Source: Kutzneria sp. CA-103260
GTDB taxonomy: Bacteria; Actinomycetota; Actinomycetes; Mycobacteriales; Pseudonocardiaceae
Direction of reading: 5' to 3'
DNA: 64,000 nucleotides
Assembly: GCF_018263855.1 (NCBI RefSeq)
Contig: NZ_CP073318.1
Coordinates: forward strand, 4,712,001-4,776,000
Positions within the stretch are counted from its first letter, which is position 1; each line of letters begins with the position of its first letter. Both the position numbers and the translations under genes were made by a program. The notes beneath the pieces are model-generated. The model worked only from the letters and a program-made list of their open reading frames with translations, had not been told where the DNA came from and made no database searches. Positions 7,819-34,642 of this stretch are shown in pieces.

Positions 7819-8844
7819 TCAGGCGACGATGTCGGTGCGGGCGTTCTTGACGACCTCGACCATCTTCTGGATGACCGGTGCGGCGAGCACCGGGTTGAAG
7901 CGGGGCTCGGTGGACCAGTCCGCGAGCTGGTTGGCCTTGACGGCCGGCAGCTGGGCCCAGGTGGGGATGGCCGCGAGCTGTTGACGTGACAACGCGAAGG
8001 TGCGGCTGTCGGTGAGGATCAGGTCGGCGGGGTACTTGCCGGCCTGCTCCCAGCTCAGCGTCTCGAAGTAGTCGTCGCTGCCGCCGCCGTTGACGAGGTC
8101 CATGCCCAGATCGCGGTAGTACGACAGGTCGGCGAAGAACTCGGGCTTGCAGACGTACAGGTTGTCCTTGTCGCTGGACACGACCAGGACCTTGAGGCCG
8201 GGCTTGGCCTTGATGGCGGCCTTCAGATCGTCCGACGCCTGCTGGAAGTCGGCCTTGGCCTTGGTGATCGCCGCCGAGTTGGCGTCGCCGCCGAGGGCAA
8301 CGGCCAGATCCTCGTACCGCTGCATGACCTTGGGCCAGGTGACCTTGTACTCGGACAGCGCGACGATCGGGGCGATCGCCTGCACCTTGGCGCCGAGGTC
8401 GTCCTTGAGCACCCACAGGTCGGTGGGCTTGGCGCCGGTGAGGCCGGTGACCACGAGATCGGCCTTGAGCGCGGCGAACTTCTCCATGCTGAAGTCGTCC
8501 CAGGCGTTGCCGATGGACGTCTCGGCGTTCAGGTCGACGTTGCCGACCTGAACCTCCTTCTTGCCGTCGGCGGTCTTCTGCGGCCCGAACACGCCCACCG
8601 GGTGCACGCCGTAGTCCCACAGCGCGGCGGCGGAGCTCGCGTAGGCCACGACCCGGGTCGGCCGCTGGTCGCGGGAGACCTTCTGGCCCCGGTCGTCGGT
8701 GAACGTCCACGGGCCGCTGGACGCGGCGGTGGTGGACTTGTCGCCAGTGCCGCACGCGGCGAGAGCCATTGCGGCCGCGACGCCGCCCGCCCCGACCAGG
8801 AATCCGCGCCTGCTCAGCCCGGCGGCACCTTGAAACACGGACAT
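7819..8844 (-). CDS. Ferric-siderophore ABC transporter substrate-binding lipoprotein
   Basis: 341 aa from ATG 8844 with an AGAGGTAA site; the longer open frame upstream would cross the iron box and is rejected. The N-terminus combines a twin-arginine motif (LSRRGFLVG) and a lipobox (ALAAC), so the protein is probably exported by Tat and lipid-anchored. The mature part is a FepB/FhuD-type periplasmic-binding-protein fold: [25 protein letters not shown], and a paired second lobe ending near ARTDIVA. It should capture the iron-loaded siderophore and hand it to the FecCD permeases encoded at 27517-29621. Confidence 0.9.
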   Translation of the reverse strand: MSVFQGAAGLSRRGFLVGAGGVAAAMALAACGTGDKSTTAASSGPWTFTDDRGQKVSRDQRPTRVVAYASSAAALWDYGVHPVGVFGPQKTADGKKEVQVGNVDLNAETSIGNAWDDFSMEKFAALKADLVVTGLTGAKPTDLWVLKDDLGAKVQAIAPIVALSEYKVTWPKVMQRYEDLAVALGGDANSAAITKAKADFQQASDDLKAAIKAKPGLKVLVVSSDKDNLYVCKPEFFADLSYYRDLGMDLVNGGGSDDYFETLSWEQAGKYPADLILTDSRTFALSRQQLAAIPTWAQLPAVKANQLADWSTEPRFNPVLAAPVIQKMVEVVKNARTDIVA

Positions 8845-8863
8845 GGTTACCTCTCGCCAGTTC

Positions 8864-8882
8864 TTAGGGTAGGCATACCTTA
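8864..8882 (-). promoter_or_regulatory. Iron box upstream of siderophore-binding protein
   Basis: TTAGGGTAGGCATACCTTA matches the iron-box consensus at 17 of 19 positions. It lies 20 bp upstream of the binding-protein ATG and just past the panD stop, giving the binding protein and mbtH their own iron-repressed promoter inside the longer minus-strand unit. Confidence 0.82.
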
Positions 8883-8894
8883 ACTCACGATCGG

Positions 8895-9305
8895 TCAACG
8901 CCGGCCGGAAATCTGGGCCCGCGCCCCCGGCACCGGTTCGGCCGGGTCGTGACCGAAGTGGACCTGCCGGTTGTCGGCGTCCACGTGCACCACGTTCGGC
9001 CGGTGGTCGGCCCGCTCCGCCTCGTCGACCTGGGCGTAGGTGATGATGATCACCAGGTCGCCGGGGTGCACGAGGTGCGCGGCCGCGCCGTTGACACCGA
9101 TCACGCCGGAGCCGGCCTCACCGGTGATGGCGTAGGTCTCCAGCCGGGCGCCGTTGGTGATGTCGACGATCTGGACCCGCTCGCCCTCCACGATGTCGGC
9201 GGCGGCCATCAGGTCGGCGTCGATGGTGAGCGAACCGACGTAGTGCAGATCGGCCTGGGTCACGGTGGCCCGGTGGATCTTGCCGTTCATCAGGGTGCGG
9301 TGCAT
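8895..9305 (-). CDS. panD: Aspartate 1-decarboxylase (pyruvoyl enzyme)
   Basis: 136 aa, full family length. The self-cleavage site Gly-Ser is visible in HYVGSLTID near residues 24-25; cleavage turns the serine into the pyruvoyl cofactor. The conserved active-site segment [14 protein letters not shown] is present. The enzyme converts L-aspartate to beta-alanine. It begins 6 bp after the NRPS stop on the same strand, so it is in the siderophore operon rather than with pantothenate genes. Module 4 of that NRPS has a beta-alanine-type specificity code, so this copy most likely feeds the assembly line. Confidence 0.93.
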   Translation of the reverse strand: MHRTLMNGKIHRATVTQADLHYVGSLTIDADLMAAADIVEGERVQIVDITNGARLETYAITGEAGSGVIGVNGAAAHLVHPGDLVIIITYAQVDEAERADHRPNVVHVDADNRQVHFGHDPAEPVPGARAQISGRR

Positions 9306-9311
9306 CGACTA

Positions 9312-27383
<18,072 letters not shown>

Positions 27384-27432
27384 CGGTAGACCAGCCTCTC
27401 GCTGCTCGCGGTGCCCGCGACCGGGCACAAAC

Positions 27433-27451
27433 TTAGGCGACCCTAACAAAA
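27433..27451 (-). promoter_or_regulatory. Weak iron box upstream of NRPS
   Basis: TTAGGCGACCCTAACAAAA matches the iron-box consensus at only 14 of 19 positions, but it keeps both inner half-sites (TTAGG and CTAAC). It is 50 bp upstream of the NRPS GTG, in the divergent promoter region with the importer operon, and may be a second, weaker site. Confidence 0.45.
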
Positions 27452-27477
27452 GGAAGGTAAGGATGCACTCCTGTACC

Positions 27478-27496
27478 ATCGGTTAGCCTTACCTAA
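27478..27496 (-). promoter_or_regulatory. Iron box in NRPS / importer divergent promoter
   Basis: On the minus strand it reads TTAGGTAAGGCTAACCGAT, 17 of 19 matches to the consensus. It lies 95 bp from the NRPS start and 21 bp from the FecCD start, so a single repressor-bound site could control synthesis and uptake together. Confidence 0.85.
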
Positions 27497-27516
27497 ATTT
27501 CGTACCAATCGGAGGC

Positions 27517-28560
27517 GTGGTGCGGCCAGACCCCGAAGGCGTCGAGCTGGCGCGACGTCCGCCACAGCAGGCGGCCCGGGCGGTCGGCCTGGTGGCCGCC
27601 GTCGGCGTGCTGATCTTCCTGTGCCTGCTGAGCATCTGGCTGGGCAGCAAGGAGATCTCGTTCGGCGAGGTCTGGCGGGTGCTGCTGCACGACGACGGCT
27701 CGGCCGACGCCGTGATCATCCACAGTGTCCGGATGCCGCGGACCGCGCTCGCGGTGCTCGTCGGCGCGGCCCTGGGCCTGGCCGGCACGGTCATGCAGGC
27801 GATCACCCGCAACCCGCTGGCCGATCCCGGCCTGTTGGGCGTCAGCGCCGGGGCCGCGTTCGCCATCGTGTTCTCGATCACCGCGCTCGGCGTGAGCTCG
27901 CTGTACGGCTACATCTGGTTCGCCTTCGCCGGCGCGCTGGCCGCCACCGCCGTCGTCTACTTCCTCGGTACCCGCGGCCAGGCCGGGTCCAGCCCGGTCA
28001 AGCTGACCCTGGCCGGCGCCGCCGTGACCGCGCTGCTGGGCTCGTTCACCAGCGCGATGGTGCTGACCGATCCGGTGGCGCTCAACCGCTTCCGGTTCTG
28101 GTCGGCCGGCTCGCTGACCGGTGTGGACGCCGGGGCGCTGCTCCAGGTGCTGCCGTTCATGCTGATCGGCATGGTGCTGGCGATCGCCAGCGGCCCGGCG
28201 CTCAACAGCCTCGCCCTCGGCGACGACGTCGCGGTCGCGCTCGGCCGGCGGCTCGGCCCGCTGCGGCTGCGCGGGGCGCTGGCGATCACCCTGCTGACCG
28301 GGGCCGCGGTCGCCGTCGCCGGGCCGATCGTGTTCCTGGGCCTGCTGATCCCGCACGCGGTGCGGTTCGCGATCGGCCCCGACCACCGCTGGCTGCTGCC
28401 GTACTCCGCGGTGCTCGCGCCGTGCCTGCTGCTGGCCGCCGACATCCTGGGCCGGATCCTGGCCCGCCCCAGTGAGATCCGGGCCGGCGTGATCGTCGCG
28501 TTCCTCGGCGCGCCGTTCTTCATCTACCTGGTCCGCCGGCGCAAGCAGCTGGAGTCCTGA
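27517..28560 (+). CDS. FecCD-family ferric-siderophore permease
   Basis: 347 aa integral membrane protein of the BtuC/FecCD fold. The family segments are clear: RMPRTALAVLVGAALGLAG, ITRNPLADPGLLGVSAGAA, and GPIVFLGLLIPHAVR near the C-terminus. Eight to ten hydrophobic segments are visible. A GTG at 27517 or 27520 can be the start; GGAGG at 27511-27515 fits the second slightly better. It is the first gene of a tightly packed importer operon (2-bp gap to the next permease) behind an iron box. It should form the membrane channel with that permease. Confidence 0.92.
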   Translation: MVRPDPEGVELARRPPQQAARAVGLVAAVGVLIFLCLLSIWLGSKEISFGEVWRVLLHDDGSADAVIIHSVRMPRTALAVLVGAALGLAGTVMQAITRNPLADPGLLGVSAGAAFAIVFSITALGVSSLYGYIWFAFAGALAATAVVYFLGTRGQAGSSPVKLTLAGAAVTALLGSFTSAMVLTDPVALNRFRFWSAGSLTGVDAGALLQVLPFMLIGMVLAIASGPALNSLALGDDVAVALGRRLGPLRLRGALAITLLTGAAVAVAGPIVFLGLLIPHAVRFAIGPDHRWLLPYSAVLAPCLLLAADILGRILARPSEIRAGVIVAFLGAPFFIYLVRRRKQLES

Positions 28561-28562
28561 CC

Positions 28563-29621
28563 ATGAGCCTGCCCCTGCTGCGGCGCGACCGCGTCACCGT
28601 CCGCCTGGCCAAGCCGCCGGTGTCCGCCCGGATCCGGCCGCGCCTGGTGCTCGTCTGCCTGATCCTGGCCGTGCTGGTGTTCCTGTTGGGCTGCCTGGGA
28701 ATGACCATCGGCGACGTGCCGCTGGGCCTGTCCGACGTGCTGTCCGCGGTGTTCGGGGCCGGTGACGCCGGCACCACGTACATCGTGCAGGACCTGCGGA
28801 TGCCCCGGGCCCTGACCGGACTGCTGGCCGGACTGGCCTTCGGCGCGTCCGGCGCGGTGTTCCAGACCATCACCCGCAATCCGCTGGCCAGCCCGGACAT
28901 GATCGGCATCAACGCCGGCGCGGCGACCGCGGTGGTGGCCGGCATCGGGTTCGGCTTCGGCGACGGCCTCGGCACCACCACGCTCGGCCTGGCCGGCGGC
29001 CTGCTCACCGGACTGCTGGTGTACGTGCTGGCCTGGCGGCGCGGCACCACCGGATACCGCATCCTGTTGGTGGGCATCGGTGTCTACGCCATGGCCACCA
29101 GCCTGACCGACTACCTGCTCAGCCGGGCCAACATCACCGACGCGCAGGCGTCGGTCGGCTGGCTGGTGGGCAACCTGGCCAATCGCGGCTGGGAGAACGT
29201 GGTGCCGCTGCTGGTCGCGTTCGCGGTGCTGTTCCCGTTAGCGCTGGGCCTGTCCCGCCTGATGGGCACGCTCCAGCTCGGCGACGAGGTCGCCGCCGGC
29301 CTGGGCACGCCGGTGCAGCCGGTGCGGCTGGGCCTGATGCTGGCCGGCGCCGGACTGGTCGCCTTCGCCACGGCGTCGGCCGGTCCCATCGCCTTCGTCG
29401 CGCTGACCGCGCCGCAGATCGCCCAGCGGCTGGCCCGGCTGCCCGCGCCGCCGGTCACCGCCTCCGCCCTGGGCGGCGCGGTCCTGGTGCTGGGCAGCGA
29501 CGTCATCGCCCGCGTGATCACGCCGTCCGGGGTGCCGGTCGGCATCGTGACCGGGGTGCTCGGCGCACCGGTCCTGCTCTGGCTTCTGGTCAGGGCCAAC
29601 CGATCCGGCTCCGGAGGCTGA
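28563..29621 (+). CDS. FecCD-family ferric-siderophore permease, second subunit
   Basis: 352 aa, paralogous to the preceding gene: DLRMPRALTGLLAGLAFG, ITRNPLASPDMIGINAGAA and GPIAFVALTAPQIAQRL. Adjacent unequal permease pairs form heterodimeric channels in siderophore importers of the FepDG type. Codon 226 (29238-29240) is TTA, a leucine codon that is very rare in this DNA. The gene starts 2 bp after its partner's stop and ends 3 bp before the ATPase gene. Confidence 0.92.
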   Translation: MSLPLLRRDRVTVRLAKPPVSARIRPRLVLVCLILAVLVFLLGCLGMTIGDVPLGLSDVLSAVFGAGDAGTTYIVQDLRMPRALTGLLAGLAFGASGAVFQTITRNPLASPDMIGINAGAATAVVAGIGFGFGDGLGTTTLGLAGGLLTGLLVYVLAWRRGTTGYRILLVGIGVYAMATSLTDYLLSRANITDAQASVGWLVGNLANRGWENVVPLLVAFAVLFPLALGLSRLMGTLQLGDEVAAGLGTPVQPVRLGLMLAGAGLVAFATASAGPIAFVALTAPQIAQRLARLPAPPVTASALGGAVLVLGSDVIARVITPSGVPVGIVTGVLGAPVLLWLLVRANRSGSGG

Positions 29622-29624
29622 CAC

Positions 29625-30452
29625 ATGACATCTCCCAACACATCCCCGGCGGACACGCCATCGCTGCGGGTGCAGGGGCTGCGGGTCGCCTACGACGACC
29701 GGGTTGTCATCGACGGGCTGGACCTGGAGATCCCGCCTGGGCAGATCACCGTCATCGTCGGCGCGAACGCGTGCGGCAAGTCCACGCTGCTGCGCACCCT
29801 GGCCCGCCTGCTCACGCCGCGTGCCGGCGGGGTCTACCTGGACGGCAAGTCGATCCACTCGCTGCCCACCCGCCAGGTCGCGCAGCGGCTCGGCATCCTG
29901 CCGCAGTCCCCCATCGCGCCCGAGGGCATGACCGTCTCCGATCTCGTCAGCCGCGGCCGGGCCCCGCACCAGAACTGGTGGCGGCAATGGTCCACTTCGG
30001 ACGAGGGGGCCGTGAAGGCCGCCTTGGCGGCAACGGAGATGACCAATCTGGCTGACCGCCGGGTCGACGAGCTGTCCGGCGGGCAACGGCAGCGGGCCTG
30101 GATCGCCATGGCCGTCGCGCAGGGCACTCCCGTGCTCCTGCTGGATGAGCCGACGACGTATCTGGACCTGGCGCATCAGATCGACGTGCTGGACCTGGTC
30201 GTGGACCTCAACCGGGACGAGGGCCGGACGGTGGTGATGGTGCTGCACGACCTGCCGCAGGCCTGCCGCTACGCCGACCATGTGATCGCCATGAAGGACG
30301 GGCGGATCGCCGCCGCCGGCCGACCGTCGGAGGTCATCACCGAGGAGCTGGTGGACGCGGTCTTCGGCGTCCGCTGCCAGATCACCCCGGACCCGGTCAG
30401 CGGCACCCCCATGGTGATCCCCATCAGCCGCCACCACCGCACCCCAGCCTGA
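29625..30452 (+). CDS. FecE-type ferric-siderophore ABC ATPase
   Basis: 275 aa ATPase subunit. Walker A is GANACGKSTLL near residue 45, the signature is LSGGQRQRAWIAMA, Walker B is LLLDEPTTYLDL, and the H-loop is VVMVLHDLPQA. The YLDLAHQ sequence after Walker B is typical of the FecE/FhuC/FepC group. It powers the two FecCD permeases encoded immediately upstream. Operon transcription ends at the perfect hairpin at 30473-30515. Confidence 0.94.
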   Translation: MTSPNTSPADTPSLRVQGLRVAYDDRVVIDGLDLEIPPGQITVIVGANACGKSTLLRTLARLLTPRAGGVYLDGKSIHSLPTRQVAQRLGILPQSPIAPEGMTVSDLVSRGRAPHQNWWRQWSTSDEGAVKAALAATEMTNLADRRVDELSGGQRQRAWIAMAVAQGTPVLLLDEPTTYLDLAHQIDVLDLVVDLNRDEGRTVVMVLHDLPQACRYADHVIAMKDGRIAAAGRPSEVITEELVDAVFGVRCQITPDPVSGTPMVIPISRHHRTPA

Positions 30453-30472
30453 CGCCCCTCCCCCAACGTCGT

Positions 30473-30515
30473 GAAAGGACCATTCCTCTCATCCAACGAG
30501 AGGAATGGTCCTTTC
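30473..30515. terminator. Perfect 18-bp hairpin between convergent genes
   Basis: GAAAGGACCATTCCTCTC and its exact complement flank the loop ATCCAAC. It sits between the importer operon (plus) and the N-hydroxylase gene (minus), so it can terminate both: the arms begin and end with runs that give A-rich and U-rich flanks in either direction. Confidence 0.85.
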
Positions 30516-30551
30516 CAAACAACAAAGGGTTGACAGGTGGGCGGGATGGGA

Positions 30552-31871
30552 CTAGTGGGCGCTGATGGCGTACTCCGCTGATGGGGTCTGGACGGTGCGG
30601 CGGTCCACAATGGATGCCAGGATCTCGCCGACGCGGACGGCGGTGTTGGACAGCAGCGACGACGTGATGCCGTGGGTGTGCTCAGTGCCGCCCTGGAGGT
30701 AGATGCCGCCGCGCACCTCGGGCTCGGTGGTGATGCGGTAGTCCCGCTCCACGCACAGCCGGCCCTCGGCGTCGCGAACGCACTGCGGGCCGAGCTCGCC
30801 GAGCAGCGGCGTGGGATCGGCCGGACGGTAGCCGGTGGCGTAGATGACGGCGTCGGCGTCGAGCACGGTCCGCTCGCCGGTGGTCAGCGACTCGACGGCG
30901 GCGGTGACGGTCGAGCCGGTGTCGACGACCTCGACCGGCCGGGACACGTTGAGCAGCCGCAGCCGCTGCACGCCGAGCACCCGCTCCCGGTACATCCGGC
31001 GGTAGAGCTCGTCGATCAGGTCCACGTCCACGGCGGAGTAGTTGGTGGAGCCGTGGTAGCGCATCAGGCGGTCCTTGACCGGCTCACCGGCCCGGTAGAA
31101 GTGGTCCACCGCCTCCGGGTCGAAGATCCGGTTCGCGAACGAGCTGTCGTCGGCCGGGCTGTAGCCGTAGCGGGCGAACACCGCGCACACCTCGGCTCGC
31201 GGGAACTCGTCGTGCAGCAGGGCGGCCACCTCGGCCGCGCTCTGCCCGGCCCCCACCACGACGAAACGCCGGGGATCGGCGCCGCGCAGGCGTTCCACGC
31301 GGTGCAGCAGCTCGCTGTTGTGCCAGATCCGCGGCCCGACCTCGACACCGGCGGGCAGCTGCGGCCGAAGACCGGTGCCCATCACCAGGTTGCGGGCCCG
31401 CAGCGTGCCGCCGTCCGACGTGGTCACGTCGAAGAAAGCGATTTCCCGGCCGTCCCGCACGGGTTTCACCGACACCACCTCGACGCCGTAGGAGACGACG
31501 TCGTCGACCTTGGCCGCGGCCCACTCGAAGTAGTCGTGGAACTCGACCCGCAGCGGGAACAGGTTCTTGTGGTTGATGAAGTCGACCAGCCGGCCCACCG
31601 AGTGCAGGTAGTTGACGAAGCTGAACTCGCTGGTCGGGTTGCGCATGGTGACCAGGTCCTTGAGGAAGGAGACCTGCATGGTGGCGGTGTCGATCAGCAT
31701 GCCGCGATGCCACCCGAACCGCGGTTGGCGTTCCAGGAAGTGCGCCGTCACCGGCTCGGCCGTGCTCGCGTTGTGCTCGGCGAGCGCGATCGCGAGCGCC
31801 AGGTTCGACGGCCCGAACCCCACCCCTACAACGTCGTAGATCGGGACCTGTTCGCCGGCCTCAGCAGTCAT
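30552..31871 (-). CDS. L-ornithine/L-lysine N-monooxygenase (siderophore hydroxylase)
   Basis: 439 aa, standard length for the SidA/PvdA/IucD flavoprotein family. The FAD site is VGVGFGPSNLALAIAL at residues 16-31; the substrate segment MQVSFLKDLVTMRNPTS is typical; the NADPH site is VVVGAGQSAAEVAALL; the C-terminal ATGYRPADPTPLL is conserved. It hydroxylates the side-chain amine of ornithine (or lysine) to give the N-hydroxy amino acid used for hydroxamate iron ligands. Which amino acid is used cannot be settled from the sequence, but ornithine is commoner in actinobacterial NRPS siderophores. Its own iron box lies at 31918-31936. Confidence 0.92.
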   Translation of the reverse strand: MTAEAGEQVPIYDVVGVGFGPSNLALAIALAEHNASTAEPVTAHFLERQPRFGWHRGMLIDTATMQVSFLKDLVTMRNPTSEFSFVNYLHSVGRLVDFINHKNLFPLRVEFHDYFEWAAAKVDDVVSYGVEVVSVKPVRDGREIAFFDVTTSDGGTLRARNLVMGTGLRPQLPAGVEVGPRIWHNSELLHRVERLRGADPRRFVVVGAGQSAAEVAALLHDEFPRAEVCAVFARYGYSPADDSSFANRIFDPEAVDHFYRAGEPVKDRLMRYHGSTNYSAVDVDLIDELYRRMYRERVLGVQRLRLLNVSRPVEVVDTGSTVTAAVESLTTGERTVLDADAVIYATGYRPADPTPLLGELGPQCVRDAEGRLCVERDYRITTEPEVRGGIYLQGGTEHTHGITSSLLSNTAVRVGEILASIVDRRTVQTPSAEYAISAH

Positions 31872-31917
31872 GTCGCTCCCTAGACTGTCCCCACGGTTCA
31901 GGGAACCCTAACCTAAC

Positions 31918-31936
31918 TTAGGTGAGCCTATCCTAG
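31918..31936 (-). promoter_or_regulatory. Iron box upstream of N-monooxygenase
   Basis: TTAGGTGAGCCTATCCTAG matches the iron-box consensus at 16 of 19 positions. It begins 47 bp upstream of the monooxygenase start. An overlapping inverted copy of the half-site (CCTAACTTAGG, 31912-31922) makes the region a possible tandem site. Confidence 0.78.
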
Positions 31937-32044
31937 AACACTCGTGGTGATGTTCATCCCGCCGGCAGTGAAGAGTTAAGGCATCCGGCGCAGCGTCCGG
32001 CGGCGGAGAATCAACGGCGGACGACCGCCGCGTCAGGGAGTACC

Positions 32045-32551
32045 GTGCCGACGATTCCCGCCCCCAGAACCACCTGCGACCCACCGGATGCCGCCGACAC
32101 CTTCATCGTCTCGCTGCACACCGTCGTCCACGCGCCCCGCCAGACCGCCCGCACCCGGGCCGTGCTGCGAGCCCGCCGTGACGGCGTGGACCGGTTCCTG
32201 CCGGGCATCGAGCCGGGCGCGCGGGTGATCGACACCCGCAACTGCCGGGCCGCCGGATCCGTTCTCCTGCTGGACAACCCGCTGCTGACCGGCGAGACGT
32301 GCATCGTCGAGTACGAGCAGAACCGGCTGCCGGCCGACCACTGGGAGCAGGTCCTCACCACGCCGGCCTGGGACCTGGTCATCCAGGTCCGCTTCCACCC
32401 GGCCGCCCCGCCCGCGCGATGCCTGGGGTATCAGGGAATCGGCACCCGGATGGTGGAGACGCCCATCGCGCTGACCGGGGACCTCTCAGCGCACACGGTC
32501 ACCCTCGACGCCCGGCCCGGGGTGCACGGCATCCGCTGGGAGTGGACGTGA
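32045..32551 (+). CDS. Hypothetical protein
   Basis: 168 aa from GTG 32045 behind AGGGAG. No signal peptide or membrane segment is visible. The middle part (ARVIDTRNCRAAGSVLLLD, then LTGETCIVEYEQN) looks like a beta-rich domain that I associate loosely with C-terminal regions of some actinobacterial helix-turn-helix proteins, here without the DNA-binding part. I do not recognise a function. It lies between the siderophore hydroxylase promoter and a convergent aminotransferase, and its promoter shares the 173-bp gap with the iron box. Confidence 0.6.
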   Translation: MPTIPAPRTTCDPPDAADTFIVSLHTVVHAPRQTARTRAVLRARRDGVDRFLPGIEPGARVIDTRNCRAAGSVLLLDNPLLTGETCIVEYEQNRLPADHWEQVLTTPAWDLVIQVRFHPAAPPARCLGYQGIGTRMVETPIALTGDLSAHTVTLDARPGVHGIRWEWT

Positions 32552-32575
32552 ATCGGTTTCGTCAGTTCGGTGTGC

Positions 32576-32595
32576 CGGAGAGCGTGACTCGCGGG
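32576..32595. repeat. Degenerate half copy of the GCGAGTCCCGCTCTC repeat
   Basis: CCGGAGAGCGTGACTCGCGG resembles the right end (CCTGAGAGCGGGACTCGCGG) of the palindromic repeat found whole at 36076-36153 and 47609-47686, with two differences. It fills most of the 46 bp between two convergent genes. Confidence 0.5.
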
Positions 32596-32597
32596 GG

Positions 32598-33746
32598 TCA
32601 GCGCAGGGCGTCGCGGATGCGGTCGAGGTGGGCGGCGATCCAGGGCAGGGCGGTGGGGTTGTCGCTGCGCAGGGCCTGTTCCTTCTGGGCGTCGGTGTCC
32701 CCGTAGAGCTGGCTGGTGGCGACCCGGATCATGCCGGCCGACGGGTCGTCGCCGAACTCGGCGCCGGGCAGCACGACGATTCCGTTGCGGGCCAACAGGT
32801 GGTCGGCGAGCTCGCGGTCGGTGCGGAAGCCGGGGACGTGCGGGTAGAGGTAGAAGGCGCCGTCGGGGGTTGGGGTGTCGAAGAGCTGGGCGACGGCGGC
32901 GGCCACGGCCAGGTGGAGTTTTCGGCTCTGGGCAACGCGTTCCACGAGCGCGGGCGGTTCGGTGAAGGCGAGCGCCGCGGCGTGCTGAACCGGGCGGGAC
33001 GGGGCGGACCAGACCTCGCTGGCGGTGTCGACGACCGTGTCGCGGAGGTGGTCGTCGGTGAAGCGGGCGACGCCGAGACGCCAGCCGCCCAGCGCCAGAC
33101 TCTTGCTGAGGCCGGAGGTGACGACGGTGCGATGCGGCACGAGCTCGGCCGGACTGAGGAATTCCGCGTCGGTGAGGTCGCGGTAGATCTCGTCGGAGAT
33201 GATGAGCAGGTCACGGCGCTCGGCGACCTCGCACAGCTCCCGGATCACCGCCGGCGAAGCCAGCCGGCCGGTCGGGTTGTCCGGCAGGGTGACGATCACC
33301 GTGGACAGCCGCAGAGCCGCTGCCACAGCGTCAAGTTCAGCCGGATCGGGCACGCCGCCGAGGCTGCGGATCCGCACGGTGTCGAGGCCGTGCATGGCGG
33401 CCTGCGCCGCGTAGCTGACCCAGCTTGGCCTGGGCAGCGCGACGCCGCCACGCCGAGCGCCGAGGATCGCCCACAGCAGCGGCTTGCTGCCCGGCGCGGC
33501 GACGACCTGGGCCGGCGAGGTCGGCAGCCCGCGCCGGCTCCAGTAGCCGGCGGCCGCCTCGCGAAGCTCGGGAATGCCGGCGACCGGCCCGTATCCGGCG
33601 CTGCCGGCGGCCTCGCCCAGCGCGGCGGTGAGCATCGGGTGCACCGGCAACCCGGCTTCGCCGAAGCCGAGCGGCACTACCGGCAGGCCCTCGGTGCGGC
33701 GGCGGGCGATCACGTCGTTGGCGGCGAGCGTTGCGGAGACGGCCAT
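32598..33746 (-). CDS. PLP-dependent aminotransferase, class I/II fold
   Basis: 382 aa from ATG 33746. Fold-type I features are present: GYGPVAGIPELREAAAGYW, the PLP-stacking region PSWVSYAAQAAM, NPTGRLASP, DEIYRDL, and the Schiff-base lysine in SGLSKSLALGGWRLG. These enzymes move an amino group between an amino acid and a keto acid; the substrate is not readable. It is divergent from the LysR gene 71 bp away, which probably controls it. A connection to the siderophore locus is possible but not shown. Confidence 0.88.
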   Translation of the reverse strand: MAVSATLAANDVIARRRTEGLPVVPLGFGEAGLPVHPMLTAALGEAAGSAGYGPVAGIPELREAAAGYWSRRGLPTSPAQVVAAPGSKPLLWAILGARRGGVALPRPSWVSYAAQAAMHGLDTVRIRSLGGVPDPAELDAVAAALRLSTVIVTLPDNPTGRLASPAVIRELCEVAERRDLLIISDEIYRDLTDAEFLSPAELVPHRTVVTSGLSKSLALGGWRLGVARFTDDHLRDTVVDTASEVWSAPSRPVQHAAALAFTEPPALVERVAQSRKLHLAVAAAVAQLFDTPTPDGAFYLYPHVPGFRTDRELADHLLARNGIVVLPGAEFGDDPSAGMIRVATSQLYGDTDAQKEQALRSDNPTALPWIAAHLDRIRDALR

Positions 33747-33817
33747 GGCCCCCACCGTGCCGCCGGACGAGCATCACGTACAGCGCGAATCGTCGACGCC
33801 GAGCATAAGCTCTACCG

Positions 33818-34642
33818 ATGCTCGATCTGCACCGTCTCTCCCTGCTGCACCGGTTCGCCGCCCTCGGCAGCATCGCCGCCGTCGCCACCGCCACGGGCTA
33901 CTCGGCCTCAGCGGTGTCGCAGCAGCTCGCCGTGCTGGAACGGGAAGCCGGCGTGGCCCTGCTGGAACGCACCGCCCGCAGCGCCACCCTCACCGAGGCC
34001 GGCCACCGCCTGGCTGTGCACGCCGGCACGGTGCTCGACGCCGTGGAGGCCGCGGAGTCCGACCTGGCCCACGCGGCCAACGACACCAGCGGCCGGATCG
34101 TCATCAGCACCATTCCCACCGTGGCCCTGTCCATCGCCCCCGGTCTGCTCGACCTGAGCGGTCCTCGGGTCGTGCTCCGCCAGCACACCGACGACGCACA
34201 GGCCCTGGACCGGCTGCGGGCCCGCGAGGTCGACATCGCCATCATCGACAGCTGGCGGGACGTTCCCCCGCAGCCCGACCTGGTCCGCACCCGGCTGCTG
34301 GTCGACCCGGTGGTCATCGCCGGCCCCGTCGACCACACCACCTGGCTGGTCGCGCCGGACGACCAGCCGTCCCGCCGGGTCGCCGAGGAGGTGATGGCCG
34401 AGCTCGGCGTCGAACCCGACTCCCGCTGGGAGTTCATGGGCCTGTCCACGATCGCCGGGCTGGTGGCCGCGGGCGTCGGCGCCGCCGTGCTGCCGCGGCT
34501 CGCCCTCCAGCACGTGGACGTGCCGACCACTCCGACCGACCGCTCGCGCAGCATAGACGCGGTCGTGCGGGCAGGGTCCCGAACCAGACCCGCGATCGGC
34601 GCGGTGCTGGCCGCGCTGGCTGGTATACGGTCGTCGCCGTGA
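33818..34642 (+). CDS. LysR-family transcriptional regulator
   Basis: 274 aa. The helix-turn-helix is at residues 1-60 (LHRFAALGSIAAVATATGYS, then SAVSQQLAVLEREAG), followed by a LysR-type substrate-binding domain (RIVISTIPTVALSIAPGLL; VAAGVGAAVLPRLAL). LysR proteins usually activate or repress a divergent neighbour, here the aminotransferase. The stop codon overlaps the first base of the DUF1345 gene, so the regulator and that membrane protein are cotranscribed. Confidence 0.88.
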   Translation: MLDLHRLSLLHRFAALGSIAAVATATGYSASAVSQQLAVLEREAGVALLERTARSATLTEAGHRLAVHAGTVLDAVEAAESDLAHAANDTSGRIVISTIPTVALSIAPGLLDLSGPRVVLRQHTDDAQALDRLRAREVDIAIIDSWRDVPPQPDLVRTRLLVDPVVIAGPVDHTTWLVAPDDQPSRRVAEEVMAELGVEPDSRWEFMGLSTIAGLVAAGVGAAVLPRLALQHVDVPTTPTDRSRSIDAVVRAGSRTRPAIGAVLAALAGIRSSP

